The position numbers were made by a program, and so were the translations under genes. From contig WPIO01000069.1 in assembly GCA_009760855.2 (NCBI GenBank), forward strand, positions 954,501-1,018,500: a stretch of 64,000 nucleotides of DNA. The letters are read 5' to 3'. The notes below the pieces were generated by a model. That model ran no database searches, was not told the DNA's origin, and worked only from the letters and a program-made list of their open reading frames with translations. This document shows, in pieces, positions 31,841 to 43,381 of this stretch (the stretch's first letter is position 1; every line of letters begins with the position of its first letter). Source of the DNA: Cristatella mucedo (taxonomy: Eukaryota; Bryozoa; Phylactolaemata; Cristatellidae).

Positions 31841-34699
31841 TAGATGCTCCCTAAAATATTTGTAAGAAAATTCCTTGTGGACTTAAAATCAAAAGTACAT
31901 GATACAGGCTCGAACAAAAGATTTTAGGCAACTAACGCCGGAATGAGAGTGCTGAATCACATGCATTTTTATTAGAAAACCTCAGGCACAGTAGTGTATA
32001 GTATGCAACGTAAAACGCCAGCTGCTTGTGCTTCCATTGTAGTTAGCAACAGATCTGCATTTTTTTTATGGAACAACTTGCAGTTGCAGATGCCCACTCT
32101 TGGCAAATTCTGGCAATGTTGGAAACAATCTGTGTAGTTGCTGACTTGTAGCTGCAGCATTAATCAATCAACCAGATAATCCGACAGAATCAGAACAAAG
32201 AATTAACAATGAGGTATTTCTAATTTAAGATGAAAAGTCCATATCATTAGCTTATAGATGTTTATTCGACAGCGATAGATAGCTACAGACTCTAATTGTA
32301 GCCAGGACGAGCAACAACTTTCACAAGGCACGAAGCTGCACCACAACTCTTTCAACTGATAAGTCACCAATGGAAGGCTATTACATATCTTTGGCTAATA
32401 TTCCTCCTGTGACCATCACCTCAGTGGTTCGCAGCCTTTATAATTACGGATTCAATAATAGTAAATATCTCTACACTAGAAGTCTGATTGTTTGAGCACA
32501 CCACCACTTCAGTGGAATGAGAGAAGCATTCATTATCCGCCACCAGATTGTTTCTTAATAATGCACTTTTAAAACCCGTTGTCCACCATGGCAGCGATAA
32601 TCTAAGCCTCAAAGTCATTCGGTGTAGCCCCCAGAACTCTTGCGGCAAATTGGTTCAATACACTTTTTTGAAAACGGATATATTGAGTATGCACCCACCT
32701 TATGAAGTATGCAGTAACCAACCACGACTAGAGATGTACCAGCTTCACCGTTGCAGGGATGGTGTTTTGCACAAGCATTCCCAGAAATGTGCAATATTAT
32801 AATCAAGTGAATGGAAGCCATAATCTAAGTATTGGTATTATACTGCCGATGGGGCAGCGGTAACTAAGAGAGATCCATTGTCGCTTACTTAAGGCTGGGA
32901 CTGCCGATCGGATTTCTGAGCCATTCTCCATGAGTGAAGCTGCGGTCGTCGGAGACAATCACCTGCGGCTAAGCGGCCAGGTTATTTAGATTGAATTAAC
33001 AAGTTATGCATTCGAAGTCAGTCTTAAATTTTGAAAAAATTCTATTTGAGGGAAATTAAAGTGATTACAACTTCTCATTTATGTTATTTATAGCCTGAGA
33101 TTTGTTTTGGCGAACGCAGTGCGACTGTGGTGAAGGACACCTTGGTAAATGACGGCCTCAGCATCGGAGCTGTCGTGGGCAAATTCCGTTGATGCTAAGC
33201 GTCTTGAGAAGTTGTTTGCTCATAACTAAAAGTTTTCATATATCCATTTGTTGAATTATTTGTGCGATACTGGTGTATTTGTCTTCTAGTTTGCATGTAT
33301 ACACTCTTACCACCGAACCAGCACAGTCTCATTTTCAATAACCATTGCATCTCGTAGATGTATTATCTCCAATAATATTGATGCAATCAAATTTTAATTT
33401 GGAGTGTAAGATTACAATGCGTCCAATACATTCTAATAACCTCTTACACATATTAAACCTTGGTAGATTTTTTTATTTTGAGCTGGTTTTTTGCCTTCTA
33501 ATGAGTTTTGTCAGAATGCTGCAGAGTTGTCATGCAAATGTCACAGGTATTCTAATAATGATCTGACCAACCTGAAACTTGATTTATAAGCTTCTTGTTA
33601 TGTGCTTCAAGTGTGTGCAATGGTAAACCAAGATACTTGGGCTTTCTGTTCATTGTTTGCATTTTGTTAAGCTATTAGTTGCCTTCAATAAAGTTTTTCC
33701 AATACTCCTTAGGTACCTGGCAAATTCTGCAGAACGGCCAATTTGCATCTCAGCGACGTAAAAGTTGGAAACTAAACTTCCCCCGACTACCTCCAAAGGA
33801 TTCAAGGCTCATTATAATCTTCGGTGCTGAAATTGTAGCTGTGCTTATACTTAATATTTTTGAACTTGATTTTTGCAGATGCATGCACCGTTGACTGATA
33901 AGTCAAAGAAATTATTCAGTTTTCTTTTAGATTGGTAATCAGTTACAATCAAGTATCTCACATCATTTGAGGACATCAGCATATTTTCACAGGACTTGCC
34001 ATTGAATATGATGATTTTTCCAACAAGACCAGTGAATAACGTGACCTTGATACTTACTGATCTTTAAAAGGCCAACATGACAGCTATGGTTGTATAAAAA
34101 GATAGCTTAACTAACCATCATTGTTTGTGCCAATTTTCATGCCGATAGGTGTATTGGTATTTGAGAAATATCAATAAATGTGCAATTGGAGAGCCAAATC
34201 TTAAGCAATGGGGGCATAGCTCCCGCCACCCCTGATATTTCCCAAAAATTTAGCTCCCTGATATCTCAGTAAGGCCGATCTGTTTGTTGTTTGCCACTTA
34301 TAAATAATGCATTTTAAGACATCTAACTAAATGCTAGCATGCGTGCTACATGCTATGCCTGCAACAAAAATCGCGTTCCATCCAGTTGACCTGTGTCTGC
34401 CAATCCCCCCACTGGCTGTCATTACAGCTTCGATGACTTGTGTGACTCTACCATGGTTTAATAGAAGAGGCTGTCATCTTTTCAATACCGCGGCCAATAG
34501 GTAGCTTTTTAGTGCTGCCTCCGCTGTAGCTGTGAATTGGCGAATTTCTTTACTGGAACAAATAGCACGAAAGGCGAGATTGGTATAGAGCATATTTTTA
34601 AGCATGTCTAGTTGATATAGACAAGTTTACAAGCAGCTGTGATTTTTTCTAACTAGGTCATATACAATTCTACATTCCAGGTGGCAAGTCTTTCGCTGG
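31841..34699. other. AT-rich, no feature recognised
   Basis: Several 60-90-codon frames on both strands without domain features. No repeat of the families listed here. Confidence 0.4.
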
Positions 34700-34835
34700 T
34701 TTGGTCCACTGATTCTGGTGTTCGCCCCAAACAAGGTCTGGATGTGGTTGTGGGCTCGAGCCCTGCGGCATATGTCAAGCGCCCGAATAGAGATTAGGAT
34801 CTCTAAGGGCACGTTGGAAATCACATATATTTTAT
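34700..34835 (+). mobile_element. SINE-B copy
   Basis: GTGTTCGCCCCAAACAAGGT, TGGATGTGGTTGTG, B box GGGCTCGAGCCC, AAGCGCCCGAATAGAGATTA and GGATCTCTAAGGGC. Confidence 0.8.
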
Positions 34836-35731
34836 ATATTTTTTTAAGTGCACCTGTGCAATGGGTTTTAACTTTTGATAAACAGCTTATACTATGCGAC
34901 ATTATTCCTAACGAAACCCTTAACCTGTTTTTGTAACCTACATCTGACTTAAACTCTACAGCTTACCCACTGCAACCGATGTGCCCCTTAAGCGCTTTTC
35001 TCAATTATCCAACTTGGCTCAGGCACCTATCAAAACTTGAGGAGGAGGCATAGCACCTTTAACTGTCATATTTTGATTCCATTCGCATCGAATCGTTTTT
35101 TAACTTTTCTGTTATAATTCAACGCAACTGCATTTGATAATGGTAGCAATTGACAATCACTTCCCCTCTATTGCTTAAATTGCTAGTTTATTCGGGATTT
35201 TACTTCCTAATTTTCACGAAGCCGTAATAACGAAATCGTCAAAAATTCTGACTGGCTGATTTCAGCATCAATTTCTAATACCAAATAAATTTCTTTGTTA
35301 CTTAATTCCGTCCGCTCACGCATTCGTTTTGATTGTGGAACTGGAGAATCTCCCACTTACAACTAAAGTCGTCTGCTGGATCAAATATTTTTCGTGACGG
35401 TATGCTGTTATTTCCTATTAAGAATAAATTCCGCACATCTGTACAACTCTTGATCTCATTAAACTTGTACTTTATATATCGTTCGATATTCAAAATCATC
35501 CTTCTATCCCCTAACCATGCCACTTGAGAGTAATTGCAGTAAAATACTTAGTTCGTTCCAGTTATTAAGTTCGCCACGGTAAGAATTCTTCCTGGTGGAT
35601 GGAACAACACGAAGTTGCTAGTGTTTTCGGTGAATTCGCATCTCCAAGTGCACTGTGTGCACTAACCAAGGTGGCCAATCATTAACGACAAATTGCTATA
35701 TTACGATGACTACCTAAAAAATAAATACTAG
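34836..35731. other. No feature recognised
   Basis: AT-rich. The overlapping frames at 35302-35527 are antisense shadows of each other without family features. Confidence 0.4.
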
Positions 35732-35893
35732 CTTATTTAACAGCCTTTTTGTATAGCGGAAGAAGAACCATTACGGCTATCACCACCGCTTGCAGTGGTG
35801 ATAAGGGATCGCCCGCTGCATGATTCGAACCTGCGACCTCGGGGCCGAGGTCGTGAAAAACCACCTTACTTAGTGAACCATCACGGCTCACCA
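35732..35893 (-). mobile_element. SINE-A copy
   Basis: Well preserved: CGGCTATCACCACCGCTTGC, AGTGGTGATAAGGGATCGCC, GATTCGAACCTGCGACCTCG and GGCCGAGGTCGTGAAAAACC. Confidence 0.85.
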
Positions 35894-36830
35894 AGCAGGA
35901 CTTAATGACCTTCAACTGGCATAAAATGACCATTTGTGGTCGAACCAGTCTTTCCTATTTTAGGGCGTCTTCCTTCCATAAAAAAACATTGAAAAATCAC
36001 AGATGCTCTGTCCAAAAATGTTGACATTTACAGCTATGTATCGTGTTACCGCTACCAGGTCCACACATTAACTAGTCATCCCAGTCGATGATCCTGACCT
36101 TCCATCATGAACATGACTGTTGTTATGCCCCCATTAACATTACAGCATTACAGATCTTGAGAAAACAGAGTAGTAATCAAACTTGTACCACGCACAAAGC
36201 ACACATCGAGTAACAGGCAGGATTCCAAGTAAGTCAGCAGGGCAGATGCCGGCACCATGCATGCAGCACTGAAGTATTAGCGAGAGCCAGGAAATGCCAT
36301 AGCCTCGGGCAGCACAGCACGCAGCACAAGCAGAACTGGGGCAAAGAGCCTCGGGGCAGCCCACTTAACCATGCGGCAGCAGTCCATCGTGGTGCTTCAT
36401 CTGTCGGCTGCAGCTCTGCCTTGGGTTGGGCACAAGCATCGCCAGGCAGAGGTAATCTAATTATGGCAGGACGAAAGCCCGCAGGGCGTCAATCTTCTGG
36501 CCCGGGGCGAGTAAGCAGGCTGTATGAAGGTTAATGTCCCTCGCATGGGAAGTGGGCTCTCTCGGCGAGCAGCTGCCCGAGTCCGAGCAATGCGCCTAGG
36601 TGCGCTGAGACCGCACTAGCTGGCAGCTCGGAGATCCGATGGCTGGGCCCTACAGGGTGGTGACTGGGGCTTGCTTCTATTGCAATCCCCAATAACATGT
36701 GGGCGACTGCTTACCACTTTACCTGCTGAAACCGCAAGCCCAGCTTAGGAGATGTGTCAAGGTCCTGCTCCCGAGCCAACCTTCATTCTCAAAATAAGGT
36801 CGTCTGCCAGAGTGCTAACCCCGAGGAAGC
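35894..36830. other. No feature recognised
   Basis: Turns GC-richer from 36140. The minus-strand frame 36140-36364 is unrecognised. Confidence 0.35.
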
Positions 36831-36831
36831 C

Positions 36832-37590
<759 letters not shown>

Positions 37591-38332
37591 TTTTGGGCCA
37601 CGAATCTGAACCTTTCGAGGCTCTTAACTCGTTAGATAACGGGTTCTATTGTAATGTCGAACAGGTTTGACGACAGGCGGTCGCCCGGCTAGACACAGGC
37701 CGTCTTTTATAACGAGGCCGCTGTCCGACGCATCGGATCCGGGTGCGCTCAGTCGTATGCAAGCGTCGGAAGCCTGCAGACAAATGCCACTTCCTCGGCA
37801 AGGCGTTTAGGTTTTCTTAAAAGAGGAACGCGTGGGACGCGCTCTAAATTGTCGAAGGACGCCGAAGCAGACCGTGCGCACCAGGCCTCTCCTCGGCATC
37901 CACGGAGGCGCTCTCAACGAGGACCAGCTGCCCGATGAATCCCTAGGGACGGCACCGAGCGAGGCTCTACTTCTACGAGCGGCGACAGCAGCAGGCCCCA
38001 ACAGCCAACCGGCCAACTTGTACCGCCTGGCGGCCATTCTGCCCGTCAGTGCCGACTTCCTTCATCTCGAGCATGAGCGTCGCCAGTGTGCCGATTCCTG
38101 GGATTCCATGCTGTGTCCATCTCGTTTGCTTCGTGAGGCAACTCACGCTTTTAACGTGGCGAGCCTCGCGGAAGTTTAGGCAGCCATTCTGTATGCTGAC
38201 GACGATCCTCCAACCTTGGTAAAAGGGTAGCCGGAAACGCTCCACGCGACCATCTTACATGATGTAATGCCACCTATCCCCATTAGTAATTCTGCTTTAA
38301 TTTAAGACGAAGTGGCCGTATTACATACGCAG
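37591..38332. other. GC-rich stretch with unrecognised frames
   Basis: A frame at 37832-38179 (115 codons, no ATG start) and opposing frames have no domain I recognise. It could be an exon or a decayed repeat; undecided. Confidence 0.3.
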
Positions 38333-38480
38333 GGGAGTTTATAACGCACACTCAAAGCCTGAGCAGCTTTCGGTGCAAATCCGGTAGCGTACAGGCGTGT
38401 CCTCGCTTAACGGAGGGATGTTGAGAAGCGACTAAGCTAAGTCAGGACGGAAGGTGAGGTAGCGAGCGAGCTGTGTTTGC
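38333..38480 (-). mobile_element. LINE-2x remnant
   Basis: ATAACGCACACTCAAAGCCT, GAGCAGCTTTCGGTGCAAAT and CCGGTAGCGTACAGG match the LINE-2x coding end in reverse. Confidence 0.6.
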
Positions 38481-38964
38481 CACCTCGTTTGGCGAAGACG
38501 TGGAGCCCGTTAGACTCCGTCTAATACATACCCACTAGTAGCAGGAAGTTACTACCTTTAAGAAAGCACGTTTTTGGCAGATGCCATTCTAGCATGGCCC
38601 TCGTTTACTTTTTATCGCCAGGCAGATACAGGAGGCACTGTGGGTTCCCTGGTGTGACTAGTGCTGTGGCCCTAGTAGCCGTCCCTTTCTGAGAGAGCTT
38701 TAATCGCTAACCAGCGGCCGAGCCTTGAGCAGCTGCCAGCTCGCGCCGCCTATATGCTGGCTGACTACTATTACCCGTGAGAGCGCTACCTCCACACCTT
38801 CTGATCCGCACGGGATAGTTTTCCTGTTGTTTCGCGTCGTTTTCGTCTCAAGAGCAACCAGCTTTGCTTCTGGAGGGACCAGCAAAGAGCCACCTTGATC
38901 GAAGCTTTCTCCTAGCCGCTTAAATGAATAAAATAAATAGTAAATCCTAGCTGATTACACACCA

Positions 38965-39117
38965 TCTCTTTGTATAGCGACAGAAGAGCTTTTATGGCTA
39001 TCACCACAGCTTGCAGTGGCGATGAAGGATAGCCCACCGCAGGAATCGAACCCACGATCTCCGTACCGAGGTCATGAAAGCAACCGCCTTACCTTGTGTG
39101 CCATCGCGGCTCACCAA
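38965..39117 (-). mobile_element. SINE-A copy (duplicate 1)
   Basis: Body and B box (GGAATCGAACCCAC) present. The hairpin arm is diverged (CTCCGTACCGAGGTCATG). Confidence 0.8.
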
Positions 39118-39210
39118 TACCGATAAATACCTATCCTCACCTAACTTGCCAATTGGGGGTGCACAATTAGTTTGTCATGCTGCTAAACAAAATAAATAGT
39201 AAATCCTAGC

Positions 39211-39375
39211 TGATTAAACAGCCTCTCTTTGTATAGTGACAGAAGAGCCTTTACGGCTATCCCCACCGCTTGCAGTGGTGATAAAAAATCGCCCACAGCA
39301 GGAATCGAACCCACGACCTCGGGACCGAGGTCGTGAAAGTAATCGCCTTACCTAGTGTGCCATAACGGCTCACCA
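39211..39375 (-). mobile_element. SINE-A copy (duplicate 2)
   Basis: Better preserved duplicate: GGAATCGAACCCACGACCTC and GGGACCGAGGTCGTGAAAG. It holds the full 20-bp-range hairpin arm and the A-box region. Confidence 0.85.
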
Positions 39376-39429
39376 ATACCGATAAATACCGGTCCTCACA
39401 CAATAAGTTTGTCATGCGGCTGCGTATGC

Positions 39430-39520
39430 GCCGCCGCCGCCGAGCTAACGCGGTCCTTTTAGTCAGCGTCAACAATTGCGAAGAGATTTTCCGTTGCTGT
39501 ATGTTTATGTAAAACATGTC
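39430..39520 (-). repeat. Unclassified repeat, member 1
   Basis: Inverse of 40680-40800: shared blocks GTCCTTTTAGTCAG, ACAATTG and ATTTTCCGTTG in the same order. Both members also read a similar peptide (QQRKIS.QL.TLTKRTA). Confidence 0.5.
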
Positions 39521-40679
39521 ATCACTTCCCTTTTATTTGAGTCATTTGATTCTCATGGAGTTCCACCCCAATAAGCACAACCCCTTTGCGTGCTCATCTT
39601 CATATGGTTATAAAGTCCTGCTATACATTATTTAGAGTTGTGGTATTTTCGCGTGACGTAGGCAACCAATTTCTTAAGAGCAGTGAGCCTTGCTAGCACG
39701 GCTAGTGACTTCTAGGTGCAGCACCAACGCAAGATAATATTTACGACAGTAGCAGAACTCGGCAACAACAAACACTGCCCGTAAACGTACGTGGAGATTC
39801 ATATCCATGGGATGGAGAAGTATATTTGACAGCGATTAATGGTTACAAACAAACAACAGAGGCCGTGACGAAAGTCAACTTTCGAACATCTTAACGGCCT
39901 ACAGTCCAAGTCAACTGCACTGCCTGCGTACCAAAACCTTTGCATTAAAAGGCTTCGTCTTTCAAGCTGCTTAGGACATAGATTATGACGCAAATTAGAG
40001 GTGGAGCCGGAATTTTCATCCATGATATAGAACCGGGAAAAGATTTTATGTTGGGGGAAGACCAGCCAGATTTCCAGGTAGGCGGTACTACACCTCAATT
40101 AGCTAAACCTAATAGGACACGAAAAGTGAAGTTTATTCGACTTAATCTCGGGGTTCCTCGTCGAAAAAAAATCCGTATTGGTTGATATACGATCATATTG
40201 CCAACAATGTAAAATCGGAGTTTCACCCAACTTAATTTACCATAATTTGGCATTATAGGATATCTCCTTAACTTTTGGTTGGTTGTAATTTTCATTTTCT
40301 TTCAAAATATAATGTAAGTGTACAGTGAACTAAGGGAACATTATCTCGCGTATTCGTACACTATTCTAGGTAGCTTTCTTACGAACAGTTTTCTTGGTGA
40401 TGTAGCTTGTTTCTGACAGTATTTTGAGGCGAGTTTAAAATGCGATCCCTCAACCTCTCAATCATCTTACTGTTTTCCGCGCTCGCATCCGCGTCAGAAC
40501 GTTCGCGCCTCCGAATCCGCCGTATTTTCATGACCTCTGCTGCTAGAAGCGGCTCAGTGGCACAGAAAGTCCTAAGACTAATCGCCTCGAGTCGGCCAGG
40601 CGATGACGCGATTGCATTTGACTTCCGAGATCATACGCATGACTCCAGCTAAGGATCAGGTGAAAGGCTCAGTCTCATT
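39521..40679. other. No repeat recognised; candidate small ORF at 40440
   Basis: A frame at 39985-40185 is unrecognised. The signal-peptide-like ORF is listed separately. Confidence 0.35.
40440..40652 (+). CDS. Small ORF with a signal-peptide-like start, 70 aa
   Basis: The frame opens with ATG in a good context (AAA before it). It reads MRSLNLSIILLFSALASA, a textbook signal peptide with an AxA cleavage site, then a basic stretch (SERSRLRIRRIF). The rest is not recognised and has only one feature of note: it ends just before a diverged inverted repeat at 40680-40800. It could be the first exon of a secreted protein, or chance. No cysteine-rich or other mature-peptide pattern is seen. Confidence 0.2.
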   Translation: MRSLNLSIILLFSALASASERSRLRIRRIFMTSAARSGSVAQKVLRLIASSRPGDDAIAFDFRDHTHDSS

Positions 40680-40800
40680 TGGGTGCAGCAAAATATTTTC
40701 CAGTAACCAACAACAACGGAAAATATCACCACAATTGTGGACACTGACTAAAAGGACTGCCGTAGTTTGGCAGCGGCGGTGCTCGCGCGGCAAGCAAAAC
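40680..40800 (+). repeat. Unclassified repeat, member 2
   Basis: Inverted relative of 39430-39520, about three-quarters identical by eye. The frames running downstream to 41195 (Arg-rich) are unrecognised. Confidence 0.5.
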
Positions 40801-41677
40801 GAAAAGATCTCCAAACCCCATACGAGTTTCGTGAGCGCCGGTATTTATGTGGCTACCAGAGAGAGCGTCGGCGAAGGTGGCTCTTCAATGGTCGTACGAG
40901 AGCAAAGTTGGTAACTTCTGAGACCGAGGCCGAAGCGAGAAAACTGGAGCACTATCGTTTGCGGAGCAGAAAGTGTGGAGGTAGCGTCGGCAGGAGCAAT
41001 ATAACTCACCTAGCAATTAGGCGGCGCAATCTGGCAGCTCCGCAGTGCGAGGCCGCTGCTGACCAGGGGGTTGGTTACAGTTCACTCGGCTTCCAGGAAC
41101 TGCTAACGGGGCGACAGCATGTCCGCCCACGATCACTCACCTTTGGAGCTCACCCCAACAATGTGGCAACACAAAACAAGCAAAAGCTCTGCTAGAATGG
41201 CAATTGCTAAAACGTGCGTTCTTAAAGGCATTAACTACCAGCTATTAGAGAATTCGTCGTAGACAAAATCTAATGGCATGAAATTTATTGACCAAACTAA
41301 GCTACGCGAGCGCAGCTCGCGCAGCTGAGCTGGTCCCAGTCGATGCGGGACGAATATCTGGGAAGGCAAAGTCCGGGTTCCGTGAGTATATCTACTTCTC
41401 TAGGCATCGCCAATGCATCTAGATGTGCATGCAGTAGCGGAACGCTAAACACACGAAGCATATCCGCCCAGTTACATAAGTAGTTGTCATTAGTAGCGCG
41501 GAGAAATCCATTAGAGTGTGACGAAGCGTTTCAGGGTTTCAGCGTGGTCTTTGTAGAACCAGCAATGATGTCCCTAGAATCCTATGGTATCGGCACATAA
41601 GTGGTCGACTACTTGACTAGCCTACCCTAGGGCAACGTGACTTGTTTGCATAAGGCTCAGTCGTCAGGTCTTACCTC
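40801..41677. other. No feature recognised
   Basis: Contains an Arg-rich frame without ATG start (part of 40767-41195) and otherwise nothing of note. Confidence 0.35.
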
Positions 41678-41842
41678 CTGGGCCATTATAGCACAGGAGG
41701 TAAGGTGCTTACTCTTAATGACCGAGGTCGTTGGTTCGAACTCTGCACTAGGCGAAACTTATTGCCAACTGCAAGCGGCGCAGATAGCCGTTTAGGCTCT
41801 TCTGTTGCCATGAAAACGAGGCTGTTAAATCACCAAATCTTT
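41678..41842 (+). mobile_element. SINE-A copy, diverged
   Basis: GGAGGTAAGGTGCTTAC, GACCGAGGTCGTTGGTTCGA (B box GGTTCGAACTC), CAACTGCAAGCGGCGCAGAT and TAGGCTCTTCTGTTGCC. Confidence 0.7.
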
Positions 41843-41997
41843 CTTTTATCAATTTTCCCGAGTACTTCCAGGGTTCTTTCCGTAGTCCAACATTCGTTCG
41901 CAGTCTTGGTCACTTTCAGCCCTTTACGGCGCTATAAATACAGTTTACTGGCATAGCACTAGCAGGGAATTTAGTTTGTATTCAGGCACTGTGCGTT

Positions 41998-42095
41998 TGC
42001 CACTCAGTTTGAGCCCACAACCTCGGTCACCAAATGCGTTCACATTGACCTCGCTCAATAAAAGGCTAGTACCCTAACTATCGGGCCTAACTAAT
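41998..42095 (-). mobile_element. Possible SINE-A remnant
   Basis: TTTGAGCCCACAACCTCGGT is B-box-like in reverse; the rest is too diverged for certainty. Confidence 0.3.
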
Positions 42096-42599
42096 GCGGC
42101 TGTCTGCACTATTACCTCACGTCATCTGCTCTACGTGTGCGCCACTCCGTTAGTGACGCTCATTAGCAGCTGGCTAACGACAGCAGAAGGGCGGGTCGGC
42201 CACTGCTTTCCTCAGCTTGATGCAGGGCCGCCGCCGCCGCCGCTTCTCTTTCAGCCACCACTTGTGGCTGGAGCTCTCTTTTCGCGGAAATCCTCGAGAT
42301 TTCTCGTCAGCAGCTGAGCGCCGGCTAAGAGGGGAACCCGAAAGAGTCAAAAGACATTTGACGCGACCCCGCATGGCTTCAGATCGCGGAAGTAATGCTA
42401 AACTTATGCGGCTATAGCGTCTGGAGTATTTTCGCAGCTTTAACATCCGGACGAAAAATAGGGCACACAGGCAGCGACTGCAGCACTGCGCTAGCCGAAA
42501 CGCGGGGTAGTGCTAACGATACTCTTTAAGTGCTAGCAGGTGGCCGAGAGTCGAGGAAGCGAGACCAGCTCGCCTGAGCAAGCCTGAGCTACCAGCCTA
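42096..42599. other. No feature recognised
   Basis: GC-rich with a CCGCCG run near 42230. Opposing frames 42174-42446 and 42217-42417 are shadows. Confidence 0.35.
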
Positions 42600-42600
42600 C

Positions 42601-42689
<89 letters not shown>

Positions 42690-42690
42690 C
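42600..42690. repeat. TA microsatellite upstream of P450
   Basis: Pure TA with two ACATA interruptions, about 0.5 kb before the P450 start codon. Confidence 0.95.
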
Positions 42691-42853
42691 TAGTAAATAG
42701 AGTCGAGGTAAGTTATATCCACTGCATCTATATATAGGTTCATGTCGCCACTAATATCACGGGCAAAGGGCTTAGGTGAATGAATGCTTATCGCTTGTCC
42801 GCGGGCTGGGCGTCTTCCGCCGAGCATTCCGTCGACCGCAGCCCAGTAGCAGG

Positions 42854-42861
42854 TTATAAAG
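42854..42861 (+). promoter_or_regulatory. Possible TATA box upstream of the P450 gene
   Basis: TTATAAAG lies about 360 bp before the P450 ATG, between the TA microsatellite (42600-42690) and the TGGC repeat (43007-43045). It is the best TATA-like match near the gene. This is a motif match only; the transcription start is not visible. Confidence 0.2.
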
Positions 42862-43006
42862 CAGAGCCCCCAAGCTATGAAGGCGAAACGAGTGTAGCCT
42901 GCGCTCGCTGGGCAGCATCGCATTACCAATCTTGTCCCTAATTACCGTCCGGCGGGTGACACTGAGCACCTTCAGGCTACACACTCTCGCAGGCTTGAGC
43001 AGCCTA

Positions 43007-43007
43007 T

Positions 43008-43044
<37 letters not shown>

Positions 43045-43045
43045 G
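43007..43045. repeat. TGGC tetranucleotide repeat
   Basis: About eight GCTGG/CTGG units in the P450 5' region. Translation of this stretch gives the WLAG repeats seen if the frame is read upstream of the ATG. Confidence 0.9.
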
Positions 43046-43213
43046 AGGCATGCGACCCTACCGCACGCCCTCTCCCCAATAAAGTCTTCGGCGACGCGTT
43101 CGGGCCGACCTTTGACTTGGCCCCAGCTTCCGTCGGCAGCCATAGCGATTCGGCTGGCCCTTCGGACGGCGCGACGGCTGAGACTGCTCGGCGTCAGCCT
43201 CGCTGACATCGGC

Positions 43214-43341
43214 ATGTCCGTCACCCTGTCCTTGGCGATTGCCGCCACCGCCATCGCGGCGGTCGCTATAGCGTTGCCCCTGCTGAGACTTATTCGAGCG
43301 TACGCCAAAGAAGGCTGGGCCGGTTTTGGCGGCGGCGGCGT

Positions 43342-43381
<40 letters not shown>

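Larger units (their letters stand above)
38930..39425. repeat. Tandem duplication of a ~246-bp unit carrying SINE-A
   Basis: Two direct units (about 38930-39178 and 39179-39425) each contain AAATAGTAAATCCTAGCTGA, a reversed SINE-A and ACCAATACCGATAAATACC, then a TTTGTCATGC end. The flanks outside the SINE are shared, so this is a local duplication rather than two insertions. Confidence 0.75.

Noticed and set aside
38930-39425. CRISPR-like direct repeats
   Set aside because: Only two long units containing a SINE. No short regularly spaced repeats with unique spacers occur anywhere in the window.
42932-43213. P450 extension upstream of the ATG
   Set aside because: The open frame has no ATG, and translation of the TGGC repeat gives WLAG repeats. 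The membrane anchor right after ATG 43214 fits a microsomal P450 start.
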